Source: Lumnitzera littorea
Lineage: Eukaryota; Streptophyta; Magnoliopsida; Myrtales; Combretaceae
Direction of reading: 5' to 3'
Assembly (NCBI GenBank): GCA_024138015.1
Contig: JAMXBB010000010.1
Span: 15,161,835-15,225,834, forward strand
DNA length: 64,000 nucleotides
Part shown: piece after piece, positions 26,225 through 39,096 of the stretch
Numbering within the stretch: the first letter of the stretch is position 1
Layout of the letters: each line of letters opens with the position of its first letter
Translations under genes and position numbers: made by a program
Notes under the pieces: model-generated
Database searches by the model: none
What the model was told of the DNA's origin: nothing
What the model saw: only the letters and a program-made list of their open reading frames with translations

Positions 26225-27188
26225 TAGGTTGGAAGGGGCTGAGGTTGGTAATGTTGAAGGTGTTAGAGACTCTATTGTCCTCATGAAATTCCAGTCGATA
26301 GGCATTGTCATTGATTTTTTAAAGTATTTTGAAGGGACCTTCAGTTCGGGCAGACAATTTACTCTTTCTTTTGTTCGGGAACCTCTCTTTACTCAAGTGC
26401 AGCCATACCAAATCTCTGAGCTGAAACTATGATGACTTCCTTCCTTTACTCCTTCTCTTATTCTCTTGGCAGCATGGTTAATCTACCAAATAACTTTCTC
26501 ATAGATCTGTTGTAGAGACTATGCTTGGGCTCTTACGTCAGGGTCTTCTTGCTTAGACATAGGTATAGGGGCGTAGTCAGCGGATAGTTTTGGATTAAAA
26601 CCATAGGTGACTTCAAAGGGTGTTTGTTTGGTGGTGTTGTATACAATGCAATTGTAAGCGAACTCCACCATAGGCAAACAGACATCCTAATCAGTTAAAT
26701 TCTTCCTTATTACAGCTTGGAGTAGTGATCTTAAAGTACGATTGACTACCACTATTTAGCCATCTATTTGGGGGTAACAGGAAGTGCTGAATAGTAGTTT
26801 AGTTCCTATTCAACACCAAAAAGTTCTTTAGAAATAGCTCAGAAACTTTAGATCTCTGTTGGATACTATACTTCTTGGCACATCATGTAATCGAACAATT
26901 TCTTACAAAAAGAAAAAAGCAATAGCCGAAGCCGTTTTAGAGTAGGGTACAAATTGTGCCATCTTAGCAATCCAAGGACAAAGTTCATGCTCAACTCAGT
27001 TAAAGTTTTGGTTGGGACAAGCAAAGGCGTTGCTTTTCTATGTTCGGCTCAACATTTGGCAGTATTGCAAGTAGCATAGCTTTAATAATTTGATGTACAT
27101 CTTGCCTTATCTTCGACCAAAAGAACTGTCTACTTAACAGCTCATACGTCTTCTTCTCCCCAAAATGGCTATGTGGATAATTAAACAT
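26225..27188 (-). pseudogene. gypsy G0 integrase fragment
   Basis: On the minus strand the start (27000-27188) reads HSHFGEKKTYELLSRQFFW, the HHCC zinc-binding segment of Ty3/gypsy integrases, though the paired cysteines are altered. Core blocks follow with stops: a VNRTLRSLLQAV segment, then VEFAYN near 26.67 kb. The C-terminal barrel-like region lies near 26.3 kb. It is a dead fragment of the same family as G1. Confidence 0.6.
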
Positions 27189-28219
27189 AATTTTTAGATA
27201 ATTTGAGTGTCTTAGTTTATTAGATCAGAAACAAGTTACCTCAAAGTTATCTTACACAATTTCAACTTTTCTTGGTTGGTTTACATATACAAATTTTTAA
27301 GATCTATCAACTGCCAACCCTTTAAACCTATTAACCCTATGATACCATTGCTCACCCATTAATAGTCACGATGGTTCATCCAACACGATTGACATCTATT
27401 TACTATCAACTCTCAACATTACTTGTGAAAGGAAAGCTAACTTTTGATCTCAGTCCTCTTTTAACCATCAAATATCACAATTTTAAATCATTTTTTAATT
27501 GAAAATTGTTCTAGCACAACATAATCCCTTATCTTCTCTTATCACGTAAAACACATGACAGATACTTAATGATGATATAAATAGAGTGAATCTTTGTAAA
27601 ATTAAGAACCTAGAAAGGCCTATTATGATTTTAAAATAAAACATAACAGAGTTAGCGGGTGGAAGAATTGCACTAGCCTAAAGATTGGGTCTAATAACAA
27701 AAAGCCCATGAAGTCAGTTACAGGATTCGATGGTACGTTGGATTGAGCTTGAGTCTGTCTAGTTATTGTATGAATGTGACTATTTTATGAACTTATTATA
27801 ATATTCATCGAATCCGAAGCTAATAAGTGTTAATTATACCATAAAAATAAAAGGATACTATTGCAAATAGTAATGTTTAGTTTGGCTCGTGACTAGAACT
27901 TGACAAGATTAAACTCATTTAAGGTAACTTTATTTATAAAAATATCTAATTGAATAAAAATATCAATGTTTGATATTTATATTGATTCAAACTTGATTTA
28001 GTTTTCATTAAGTTATGAGTTTAGTTTGAACTCAACTCGTTCTTGATTAAACTATAATGGTCAAGTAAATATAAAACTAAATTTAAATAGCTTACTAATA
28101 TGTCTAAGTTATGGATGCCCCCAGTTGCTACCATTTACATTCCTCTCTTACTTCAACCTGTTACATCACAAGTTATGCATTGGAATTCATTATAACTAGC
28201 TATCCCTTAGATATATATA
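27189..28219. other. Intergenic DNA, no gene seen
   Basis: No recognisable coding or repeat signal by eye. Confidence 0.5.
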
Positions 28220-28400
28220 TAGAGCTCAAAATTTTAAACTTGACCGAGTTTGAGTCAAGCTTAAGCTTTGAAATTTCAAGCTTAAGCTGAAACTCATCAT
28301 TATAATATCTCATATTATAATGATGAGTTTCAGCTTAAGCTTGAAATTTCAAAGCTTAAGCTTGACTCAAACTCGGTCAAGTTTAAAATTTTGAGCTCTA
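28220..28400. repeat. Perfect 181-bp palindrome
   Basis: From TAGAGCTC to GAGCTCTA the sequence equals its own reverse complement except for the three central bases CTC (28309-28311). Each arm is 89 bp with no mismatch found by eye. The same unit in opposite orientation (centre GAG) is at 28668-28848. Confidence 0.9.
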
Positions 28401-28401
28401 A

Positions 28402-28402
28402 N
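28402..28402. other. Ambiguous base (N)
   Basis: The only N noticed in the window. It stands between the 181-bp palindrome and the left end of the 711-bp palindrome, which points to an unresolved assembly join. Confidence 0.95.
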
Positions 28403-29113
28403 TAATGTTTACTCAAATTTAATTTGAAAAAGTCAAATCAAGCACTAGCTTAGGCAATTCAAGTAGTTAATTAAGTCGAATTCGAACTTCATAAAACTTA
28501 ATTCTATTAGCTCATAAGCCTAATTAAGCTAGAGTCGGGTATAAATATTAATGGAGTATAAGCCAAGTTTGGACATTAATATTATCATAATTAGAAAAAA
28601 TATTTTTAGACAAGTCAAATTTAATCAATTTGAGCTTCAATTTGTTGATTGCTACTTCAAATTAAGTTAGAGCTCAAAATTTTAAACTTGACCGAGTTTG
28701 AGTCAAGCTTAAGCTTTGAAATTTCAAGCTTAAGCTGAAACTCATCATTATAATATGAGATATTATAATGATGAGTTTCAGCTTAAGCTTGAAATTTCAA
28801 AGCTTAAGCTTGACTCAAACTCGGTCAAGTTTAAAATTTTGAGCTCTAACTTAATTTGAAGTAGCAATCAACAAATTGAAGCTCAAATTGATTAAATTTG
28901 ACTTGTCTAAAAATATTTTTTCTAATTATGATAATATTAATGTCCAAACTTGGCTTATACTCCATTAATATTTATACCCGACTCTAGCTTAATTAGGCTT
29001 ATGAGCTAATAGAATTAAGTTTTATGAAGTTCGAATTCGACTTAATTAACTACTTGAATTGCCTAAGCTAGTGCTTGATTTGACTTTTTCAAATTAAATT
29101 TGAGTAAACATTA
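28403..29113. repeat. Perfect 711-bp palindrome
   Basis: Centre at 28758. The left arm (28403-28756) and right arm (28760-29113) are reverse complements with no mismatch found by eye over about 354 bp each, with only the centre GAG unpaired. The inner 181 bp is the reverse-oriented copy of the palindrome at 28220-28400. It may be a very young fold-back structure or a strand-switch assembly artefact. Confidence 0.85.
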
Positions 29114-30860
29114 AGTCGAATTTGAGTGGTTTATAAATGGTTTGACTTGTTTACATCGTTAGTAGTAAGTAATTATTAAAATGATTAAACCATTTTCTCA
29201 TCACCCTAATATGTTAGATAACGCTTGGGAAAAGTTCCCACCAAGGCTTGTCTCAATATTTTCTGGTTCTAAATAGTCAATGAATTTATATTACATTTCG
29301 AATTATCTTATCATTCCTATTTTATATATAATAAGTGAAATCGGATCTTTAGATTAGCCATATATCCTCGTAGATTTGCATGCCCAAGTTTTACTATATT
29401 TTATTTATACCCTTATCATTAGACTTATACGAAGACCAGTTTTGAACTATAAACCAGCTCAGCCCAAGAGTAGGTAGGTCTGAACTAGTTTATAAACCAC
29501 CAAGTCTTAAGGGCCCAAGTAGTTTAACTAACCAAACTTGCCAAGCAAACAGATTAGTGAATTGATTAGGTCGGCTTGTTGGGTTGGCCTACTAATTCAG
29601 GTTGGTTCTGCCCCTCCAATATTGAAAAAAAAAAAATTGTTTCATATTTTTTTCTACTACTTTTCCTTTTCCCAACACACACTAAGTACCATAACAAATT
29701 ACCATAACAAATTATAATTAATAGTTATGTTGTAATTTTATTATTCCTATATTGATAATTTATTTCGAGATTTGAATAAGATATTGGTATCTTTTGTAAA
29801 TTGCAACTTTTCTTGTTTTACTTGACCTCATTTAATATTTTAATATTAAAGTAACATCATGGTTAAGCAACCTAAGTTAATTATTTTGTAATGGAATAAA
29901 ATTTGCAACTTTACTAACACTTTATACAATATAAAGTGTTATAATTATTTTGAGAAAAAAATAGAAAATGAGATCGAGAGAAAAATTATTTATAGTAATT
30001 TATGAAAATGCAAAAATAAGATTAAAGGAAGTATATAAAGAAAAAATAAAAAATAAAAAAGAGCAACCAATTCAAGGGGCGATGAAATGGCCCTTGAACT
30101 GCTAGTTCAATCGAAATGGTCAATGTTCGTACCCTTAAGGGTTGGGCTTAGTTCAACCTTAGGTTAGCCTGTAAATTGGTAGTTTAGGGCTAGTTTGACT
30201 TGGTGCTTAAGTCTACTTATCACCATCAAATTTGGTAGCTATAACCAAAAGGTCTAAAAATATATGCATATTAATCAAGTTGATTTCAAGTCTGATGTTG
30301 AGATTCATAAAAATGATCTATGTACGTTTAAATGCTACAGTACACTTATCTTTATTTTCTCTAATTATTCATTAAGTGGCTGACCTTCGATAAGCATTGG
30401 TAATTGAAGTAGAATTTAAGTGATAGAATCATAAGAAAAAGAAGAATGAGATATAAGGGTGAATATTGAATTGATTATATATTGTGAAATATTTGACTAA
30501 TGCATTATAAGAGTTTGTTTGTATTGTTTTTTTTTTAGTTTATATCTTATTTATATTTGATTTATATCTAATTTATATCTATTTAAAATTTAGTATCTAA
30601 AAAATTATCATATATGTATCTCAGTTATTTCTGTTTCATAATTACAACGAAGATGATGATTGGAGTGTCAAAATTGAGAAATAAAAATTTGTGTACTTTT
30701 AAGAGAAATTTTTTTTAAAAAATATATATTTTATGTACTAGAAATGATTATTTAATTGATATTTTTTAAAAATTATGTAAAACCTAATAAAAAAAGGGTT
30801 ATATAATAATAATAATAATAACGTTAGAAATTTAAAATAAGAGAAGGAATAAGATAATAG
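29114..30860. other. Intergenic DNA, no gene seen
   Basis: Contains an (AAT)n run at about 30804-30821. No coding signal. Confidence 0.5.
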
Positions 30861-30869
30861 AATAAAGAC

Positions 30870-32658
30870 TTAGAAACATTAGTATGACATATAAATAGAT
30901 GTCAAGTACTATGGGTAAGATTGTCATAGGAAAAAAATCTAGATATTAGAATGATATGTAAATAGGTTTTAAGTACCAATGGCAAACTTGTCTAAGGGAA
31001 AAGTCCAAACCTATACTTTTTCCTCTACATTATTTTTCCTCTTTCACTGTTCTATACAGTTTATTTTGGTGTTCCATGTTAGAAAACTCAAAGGAGAACC
31101 CTTGATAGCACCTATAGGTATGGATTCAAATAGTTAAGGGGGTGGAAATCAAAGTAAAAAGTAGGTTTTTACAATGGAAATTCGAAACCGGGTAAGTAAT
31201 CACTCGTTCCTTGAAGAATTTGTCTTTCTATTATCTAGACAAAGGAAACTTAAGAAAATTGTGCCTTTTCAAAGGATTGGTGCGGGAATTACTAGGTAGA
31301 GTGTTATGCACCAAGAGACAAAGAGTAAGTTGAGCCTTTACACTATTTTTACAAGTACTTTTCTTTTCGATTTTCAAGGGTTGTGTGTATGTTGTGGAAT
31401 TGCTGTATGCCATGTAGTATCTGTGATCGTGTGTGTAGTTGTAATTGTATGATGGCATGCATTGTATATGTAATGGCATATGGTGGATATAGTGCATTAG
31501 TGTGTTGGGTGATGTGTATGTGAAGTATGTGTTTGTGTGTGCGTTAGGTGTGGTGTGAGGTTGAGTGTGTATGTGTATTGTCAGCGTATATATCGTATGT
31601 ATGTTTATATTAGTAAGGATATTGAAAAGATAAATGGAATACGGTTTGGAAACTCAAAATATAGAGTGGATGGTAGAGTTAAGGAGAAAGAAATATTGAC
31701 TTGTGAAATTTATTAAATTTTAAGCTAGCGTTTATATTTTGAATAGGTATTAGGATATGCATGATGTCGAATCTTTTTGAGATAAGAGCTCTAGGTACCG
31801 GATATGTGTTTGTTGAATGTGTGTGTTAGGTTAGTGAATATAAACTAAATTAAATTGAACTTGGACTTAACTATTTGCTACTTGTACTTGGCTTCGACTA
31901 CTCACTAGTAAGGTTCAGTGGTGTTAGTGAGGCATCTGGTGATCTTTATGTGATGCTGTTTTTGGTAGAGTCTTGTACTAAAATGACTTAGGTAGATCTA
32001 GGATAGTTTTGGCACTCGAATGATTGAGGAGGACCTAACACTAATATTTATATAGTATTTATATATTGTGTATATAGGGGCCATGAGTAACTCCAAGTCT
32101 CAGGACGTTGAGACTGTATTGTTTATAGACTTAAATGACAAGCTTTAAAACTAGTTATTTGTTGCATTTATGTTGATACTCATGTGTGTGCTTAACTCAT
32201 TATATATATGATTATGTATATGTGTGTGGTATGCTGTACTAAGCATTAACTTACCTTACGGGAGTTACTGTTTTTCCAGCTGCAGGTTTATGTATTATTG
32301 ATGATGTGGAGTATTTTGATGACGTAAGATACGATCACTAATTGAAGATGAGGACTATTGTTAGCTTGATGGTAGGTTGGGATGTACGAAAATACTATAC
32401 CTAGGTTATGTTCAGTCATGAGTTCTTTATTTAGTTATGTAGATTATGTCGGATATTTATTGTACTTAGGGAATTGAATGGTTTATTACGCCACTTGTAA
32501 TTGTAAATGTAAATTAAGAAAATTTTTGTTATGGGAGTTGGTAGATTTATATTTAATTATTAAATTTAAACAAATTATAGGTTCCTAAATACTTGATGTG
32601 TCGGTATAACCTAGGGATATGTGGTAAGCTATAGCGTTCTAAGCTTTAGGGTGTTACA
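30870..32658 (+). mobile_element. Probable solo LTR, gypsy (Tekay/Del-like)
   Basis: The right end reads GGGTGTTACA (ending at 32658), the usual 3' terminus of Del/Tekay chromovirus LTRs. Other text has that style: CCGGGTAAGTAA near 31189, and TACGGGAGTTACTGTTTTTCCAGC followed by TGCAGGT near 32256-32287 in two adjoining blocks. A diverged direct duplication of about 66 bp lies at 30870-31010. The left terminus was not found, and no internal retroelement coding sequence lies on either side. Confidence 0.35.
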
Positions 32659-34102
32659 AAATATATTTCTATCTTTTTGGTATTTTATTATTGCCAAACA
32701 CAAAAATTCTAGTAGATAACAATAAATGCTAATAAGATGGAAAATAGATGAGTTAAATGGAGCCTTATTATGAAAACGAGAGATATTAGTCTATGTATTT
32801 CTAAATAAATGTTTTGAGTGATTATGTATATAATGAAATAAATAAAAGTTCTCGTTAACATTATGTTAGTCCCGATAAACAATCATTAAAAGGAGTTAAA
32901 TTGACTAACCTTATGTTGGTCCTTGTAAGCGATTATGAAGAGAGGTTAAATTGATCGCTTATCAAAATCTATGTATTTTTTCTTTTGAATGAGTACTTAC
33001 TAAACCATATGGGAAAAATCAATTAAAAATATAATATAAAATGGAATAAGCCAAAGATAATGGATTAGAGAATAATGCTAGTGATCTTATAAGTGATTAC
33101 GTCGTATACGTCAATTAAATCATCTAACTCCTCATTAGGATCTAGTCATCACACAAGTTCATAACCACTTTAGTAATCAAAATAATTGAGAGTATATAAG
33201 TATAGTTATCTAGACTATAGTCAATCACTGCTATGGGAAAAAAAAAAATTTTGGAGAAATTTTGATTATTAAGATTTTGAAAAAAATAAAAAACTTTTTC
33301 TTATTAGAAAAAAGAAAAGTATATCTTATAGGTCTTTAGTTTTATAATCTCAGTATTTCTTGAGAAAACGAGTTCCCAATTATATTGAAACGCAAGTTGA
33401 TGGGCCTAATAAGTAATATTTGATGGATAGTGGTTATGTACTAATTCTTAGTAGAATCACAAAGCTATCAAACCGAAGAATTGTAGTAGTTTAATTTTGA
33501 TTTATATTAATTCCTACCACCTGATATGAAACACTTGACCCACAACTAAAGGTTTTTCTAAATTTTTTTTTATTGTTCAGGAGTCATCATCGACTAAAAT
33601 TGGAAAAAGAAGAAAGGTGTGGTGGTTTTCTTTGATTTTGTGAATTGTGGCTTGCAATTGAAGAGAGGGAATGAGCGGGTTTTAGCTGAAAATTAAAGAG
33701 AAACGATGAATTTGTAGGATAATAGAGGAAATGGAGAAGAACTGATAATGAATGTGAGTTCCAGGAAGCTCTGATATGAAACTTTAAATTTGAACACGTT
33801 TTTCATTAAATTTATTCCTCAAAGATGCAATTTTGATTCGATATATGTCATTCTGTGTTCTTGTTTGAGGAAATGAAGAGATTTGAGGAAAAACGATGTC
33901 CAATTGGAGCAAATGGAGCTCAAGCACCTTCAATGGCGTCTGTCGAGAAGGAGGTGGATGATAACATGTCCTGTGCACCTCATTGTCCACCAAGCATGGC
34001 TGTGTCGTGTCTTATTCACGTACTTGTGAAGCGGACATGCAAATTTTTATTTTTATTTTTTTTCAAAAAGTAAGATAAAAAAGAAAATTATTGCTTAAAT
34101 GA
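32659..34102. other. Intergenic DNA, no gene seen
   Basis: A short frame at 33855-34073 has no recognisable domain and ends in a T-rich run; it is not called as a gene. Confidence 0.5.
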
Positions 34103-35710
34103 TATTTAAACGGATTTGGATCTCTATTCAACCTTCCTCCATTTTCCTCGATTTACATATTTAACCTCTCTATTTCACACCCTCACTCTGCTCATCTTCT
34201 TCCTCTTCCACTTTTAGGTATGTTCTTTTCTACTTCCTCTCATATAAGCAACTTCATCGTCATTTTTACCTCCAAAAACAACGAGTACTATGCCATTTGG
34301 AACCTTTTTATAGTGTTTTTTTTTTCCCTTTAAAGTAGAAAGTTTTTTTCCTATAAACAAGTTGCGATGTGATCTTGGATGCTTTTAATTATCATTTGGA
34401 TTGTCAAATTTTTCATTCTTTTGGAAAAAAATAAGATGTTTGTTCATCTTTATCCTGCTTAAAATTCTTTGTTTTGCTTTTAGTATGGGAATTTGTCTTG
34501 GCTGCTTTAGAAGGTCTATAATAAAAACAAGTTCTTTTAGGATTTTCAAATGCTTTTAATTCTCGTTTGTAATTTGCCTTAGCTTTATAGAAGGTATGCA
34601 TACAAGAAGTTTCAAAGATTTGGATCATTTTAAATCTCGTTTGGGTTGACAAAGATTTCATCTTTTTGAAGAAAGTGGTATGTTTCTTGAGATGGGTCTG
34701 GCTTAAGTTTTGTGTATTACCTTTTAAGTTGGAGAATTTGAGATATTAAATCTTTAAGAAAATATGTTTGTTTAATATCTATTAAATAAGTGAATGAATC
34801 AATGAAGTACTATAGAATTTGATCTCAACATATTTGTTTTGGTCTTCTTAGTATTGAAATGTCTGCTGACGTGTTATTTTACTTTATTGATGGGATTAGG
34901 AGAATCGTAGATTAAACGTAAGCTGTTCTTGAAACACAAGAAGAAAAGAAAAAACAATCAGGGATCTAAGAACAAGCAATTAAATTCAAAATATAGCAAA
35001 AAAAAAAAGAAAAAAAGAAAAAAAGAAAAAAGCGAAATTATTTCCATTTACTTGAGAGAAATTTGTCATACAAATGATATTTAACTGTAAAAATCCTTTA
35101 AATTTTGAGTGCAATACGATGGTGAACTACTCCAGCACATATTGCATCCATTTTCAATATTCTCTCTCAAATTCTCCTATAGGCATTGTTAATTCCTCAA
35201 CAAACTTGGGAGAGAGAGAAACGGACACAGATTCGGTGATGGATTCTGTTCAACTTTGCTGCTCTATTTCAACTCCATAGATGCAAACAAATGGACACGG
35301 ATTCGGTGATGGTGTCTAAGGCGGTGGCCAATGGAGGAGTAAAGTTGGAAGATTACATTGAGAGTGATAGAATGTTAGAGAGAGGGGGCTGGTCGGTAGA
35401 GAGAGAAACAGGGAGCGAGACTTAGAGAGGATGCAGGGACGAGAAGGAGGGCTGTTGAAAGGAGAGTGAAGATTCGGAGAGAGAGACAGTGAGTGTGGCG
35501 CTCAAAATGGAAGGGGAGAGAGAGTATGCAGGTTTTTATTTCAATAAAATTGTAATATGAGATGGGTAGGTGATTAAAATTACGGTGCAAAATGAGGGGA
35601 GTAAATTTGGACCATTAATTTTTAATAATCTATATGGTACAATTTTAAATACCTAAATGGGAGGGAAATGAAGAGAGGTTAAATGGAGATGATTTAAATT
35701 CAATTTAAAC
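34103..35710. mobile_element. Candidate 1.6-kb element with inverted ends
   Basis: The left end (34103-34163) aligns with the reverse complement of the right end (35645-35710) at roughly 75% by eye, sharing blocks such as CAACCTTCCTCCATTTTCC against TAACCTCTCTTCATTTCCC. Inside are short degenerate direct repeats (34371-34680, core GGATGCTTTTAATT) and a GA-rich stretch (35200-35530). No transposase frame and no clear target duplication were found. Confidence 0.4.
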
Positions 35711-38285
35711 CATTATCTTTTTCATATATATAAAGCTAATCATTTAATTAGTAGAGGAATATGTCCATACCAATCTATTTATATAATCAAATTATGTTTG
35801 AACTTATTGGACATGGCTTGAGCCAACAAGACTCATAAGGGATTTTAGGCCAATAATTGGTCTAAGCCTATGGATTCATAAAAATTGAAAGATGCATATG
35901 TATGAAATTTAATTCTTGCAATCAGTCCAATTAGGTGTAAAACACGATTGGTCCAAAACCTCAATTTTACTTATTTTATCAATTTAAGTTAAAACAAAGC
36001 TCATGAGAATTTACATTTCACTTAAACAGTCGTGAAAGTGATTGGACTCGACTTAAATGAAAATTTGATTATTTTATAAAATAAGGTACTTTTAAGCTTA
36101 GTTTTTATTAAATTTTATATACATATTAAGATTCAAAAAATTTTTTTTAGCTAAATACTGTATCAATTCTTATTTTATTTTAGAACAGTAATTTCTTAAG
36201 CTTTTTTCAAAAATTTGCAATTTTTAGGGGTTTTCTTCATTTTTTATCATCTTTTTTTTTTAAATTTTTTTTGACAATTTTGAGAAGGTTTTCCTATTCT
36301 AATTTTTTTTTTTGAATTTTCTCCATATTCGATTTTTGGCTTTTTCCTTACTTTTCTTTTTCTTTTTCTTTTTGGTGTTTTTTTTTAGTTTTTTAGTTAT
36401 TCTAAATTTTTTATTGTTTTCTTTTTTATTTGTATTTCCAATCGATTTGTTTTGGGTGTTTTCCTTGAAATGAGAGCAAAAGTAGGGTGCTTGCAAGTCT
36501 GTCATTATTGTATCAACTATGAAAGCAAAACTTGTGACTTACTTTATTCATAGTTTATGATTGCAGAATTTTATTTTAGGCTTTGAGTTGCTACACCATT
36601 AGGAGGCCACTAAAAATTTATTGTAGTAACTTTAAAACAGTCTTCTTCCAAAGAATGGTCATTAATTAAAGAGTGCTAAACACATGAAACCAAATACTTT
36701 TCCATTAAAAATGAAGTGTAGAAACAAAGAGTGTCAATTGATAATTTTAGTACAAAACTAATGGCTGCAAATCTTATTATAAAAGGATTACTATCTCAAT
36801 ATTTTTGGAGAGCATGTTTAAGGAAAGGATGTCATTAAACAATTTTGTATTTTATTTATTTGCATGATACTCTTGAGCTAAATATAAAGTATTTCTAAAA
36901 TTTCCTATTTCTTAATATAATATACACAATTGATCTAGAATTGTGTTAACATGATTCATCTTTGTAAAGGACACTAAAATTACACTTTTATATATCTTTT
37001 TATTAAAGTATGATTAAACTAGAAAATTAATTTTGTACAAGGGAGGAAATATGATGTGATAATGATATAGAACACCAAGACTCTAATTATTTTTTAGCTT
37101 AGTTATAATACAATATAATGGTATAGTCATTGTAGTGAAAACTTAAAATAGTGTTATCAAGTAAATTATATTTAGTTCAAGTTATTAAAGAATAAATATG
37201 GACTAAGTGTTCTAGAAAAAGAGAACAAAAAAAAAAAAAAAATGGAATAAGTGCAAAAATAAAGTATGGCTCTCTATTTGACTTATCTATGAGGAGTCTT
37301 GACTTTTAATTTCAAGATTAAGATGTCTTGATGGAAGATATATTTTAGATAACATTTAGTTAACATAAATAGATAATACAAGAGGAATTTGACAATGTAG
37401 TGTAATGAGAATAGAGCCCCATAACACGCTTGTACCATGCTTAGTGTATATAGTATCGAATACAAATTTTGGTGGTTAAAAAATTAAAAAAAAATAATTG
37501 TTCATATTATAAACTACAATAAAGTCAATAATGTGATTTAGAAACTTTGTGTGAGGTTATTTTTGGAACTTCAAAGATATAATTATTCTATATTATGAAA
37601 TATATTTTTGTATCACTAAATATATAGTACAAATTTTTTAGTTTTTATCCAATACCCTTTAAGGCTCTTTTGACCGATAGTTTTATGCAAACTAAATAAT
37701 GACCTAAAGAATATGTCCCTATTGTACTATAAAAATATAGCAATCAAATAATACCTTAATATCTCATGAAGAATGTATGGAGGGGTTGCTGTAGCTGGCA
37801 GATCATGTGTAATGGGTATGTTGGTTGACTTAAGATACGTCTTGAGCTAATAATATGTAGAGGGATGTTGTTAAGAAGAGGTGTCGAAGGAAGAATAGGT
37901 AAACTCGGTATTTCAAACGTACGTATATAACAATGGAACAAATTCGATGTTTTTAATAATTTTTGATAAAATTGCTTATTTCATCTTTTTTAAAGTAATT
38001 TCAATAGAATTCTAGTGCTTATCTCAAATTTCAATAGGGTTCATTAATTGATTTTGATAAGAATAAAAAGTATATATCTAAAAATATTGTTTTTAACCAA
38101 ACAAGTGGATGACTAAACTAAGTATTATTTGTTTATATTGAGACAATTAAATAAGATCGATTAATTTGCTTAAAGAATAAATATATCAATTATCTCTACA
38201 AGAAATTTAATCTTTTGAATGGTGATCAAATGATCTTAAAGTTGGATTGCAAAGTGCATTTGTTTGTTGTATATTAAATGAATTT
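35711..38285. other. AT-rich intergenic DNA, no gene seen
   Basis: A T-rich low-complexity block lies at 36240-36420 and makes a spurious lysine-rich frame on the minus strand. Nothing else is recognisable. Confidence 0.5.
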
Positions 38286-38289
38286 TTAA

Positions 38290-39041
38290 ATGATATTTAA
38301 TTTATCAAGTTGGCAGCTCAAGGAAGAACCGTGTTAATGGTATAAAGCTCTGAAAAAACACTCACTGGCCTGAAGGAGTAGGCATACTGGTTTACTTGCC
38401 GATGTTCATATCGGTAGAGTATTTTGTTACCGGCTTGCTAGTAGTGCAAGGAGCTGGCATGCCGGTAAGTCTGATTCAAGTAGCTGTTGGAGCACTTAAT
38501 GCATGGTAACGAGAAAAATTCAATGAATTGATTTAAAAGCTCAATAACTTGACCAAAGGCAATTAAAATATGATATTTTACTGCAATTAAAAGACATTCT
38601 CTTACCTTCTGGAGTTCATTTTACTTTTTTTTGGTCACTTATATACTTATTTGCTATCAAACAAAAAGAAACCGAGTTATGGTACTTGAAAGTCTTCACA
38701 TTTGTAATCTTGAGTGAAAAAAGTGATATACTTGAGTTAGTTGTGTGTAAAAGCGATTGTGTAAGCTTGTGTAACTCTTGGAGCATTGAGTTATGAAATA
38801 AATAAAGTGAAGTGAAATCCTTAGTTGGAGGCATTGTGAGTCCATGGATTAGGGGGCAATTCGAATTCCATGTCATATCCGGGCTTGAATTTCTCTATCC
38901 CTATCTCCTTTAATTTTTGTACTTATTATTGTTGCTTTGATTACTTTTATTATTGTATTTATTTGGTTATATCGAAAAGAATTGCATATTGTCTTAGAAC
39001 TCAATTCACCCCTCCTCTTGAGTAGCCTAGTATTTTTCAAT
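38290..39041 (+). repeat. Probable 5' LTR of copia C2
   Basis: The right end is set by the PBS-like sequence at 39042, and the text before it (CAATTCACCCCTCCTCTTG) is typical of copia LTR ends. The left end is an estimate. It carries a cluster of palindromic motifs near 38380-38470, including GGCATGCCGG. Confidence 0.5.
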
Positions 39042-39053
39042 TGGTATTAAAGC
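39042..39053 (+). other. Degenerate tRNA-Met PBS
   Basis: TGGTATTAAAGC differs from TGGTATCAGAGC at two positions, both transitions. Confidence 0.7.
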
Positions 39054-39096
39054 TAGTCTCTAATCACTTGGTTAATTGCATATTAGAGTAAAGATT

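Larger units (their letters stand above)
25280..27188 (-). mobile_element. Ty3/gypsy relic G0, 3' part only
   Basis: Minus-strand element inserted in copia relic C1. Its left part (about 25.28-26.2 kb) resembles the LTRs of gypsy element G1 (for example GATATGATGCACCAA and CACCTAAC-TTACTTAAG in the same order), so it is a 3' LTR. Internal sequence from 26.23 to 27.19 kb is integrase. Everything upstream of the integrase zinc finger is missing. Confidence 0.6.

Noticed and set aside
31231..31497. 88-codon His/Tyr-rich minus-strand frame
   Set aside because: Antisense of a GT-rich part of the probable solo LTR; low complexity.
33855..34073. 72-codon frame with several cysteines
   Set aside because: Ends in a T-run-derived Phe stretch; no family resemblance and no splice context.
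36299..36505. Lysine-rich minus-strand frame
   Set aside because: By-product of the T-rich block at 36240-36420.
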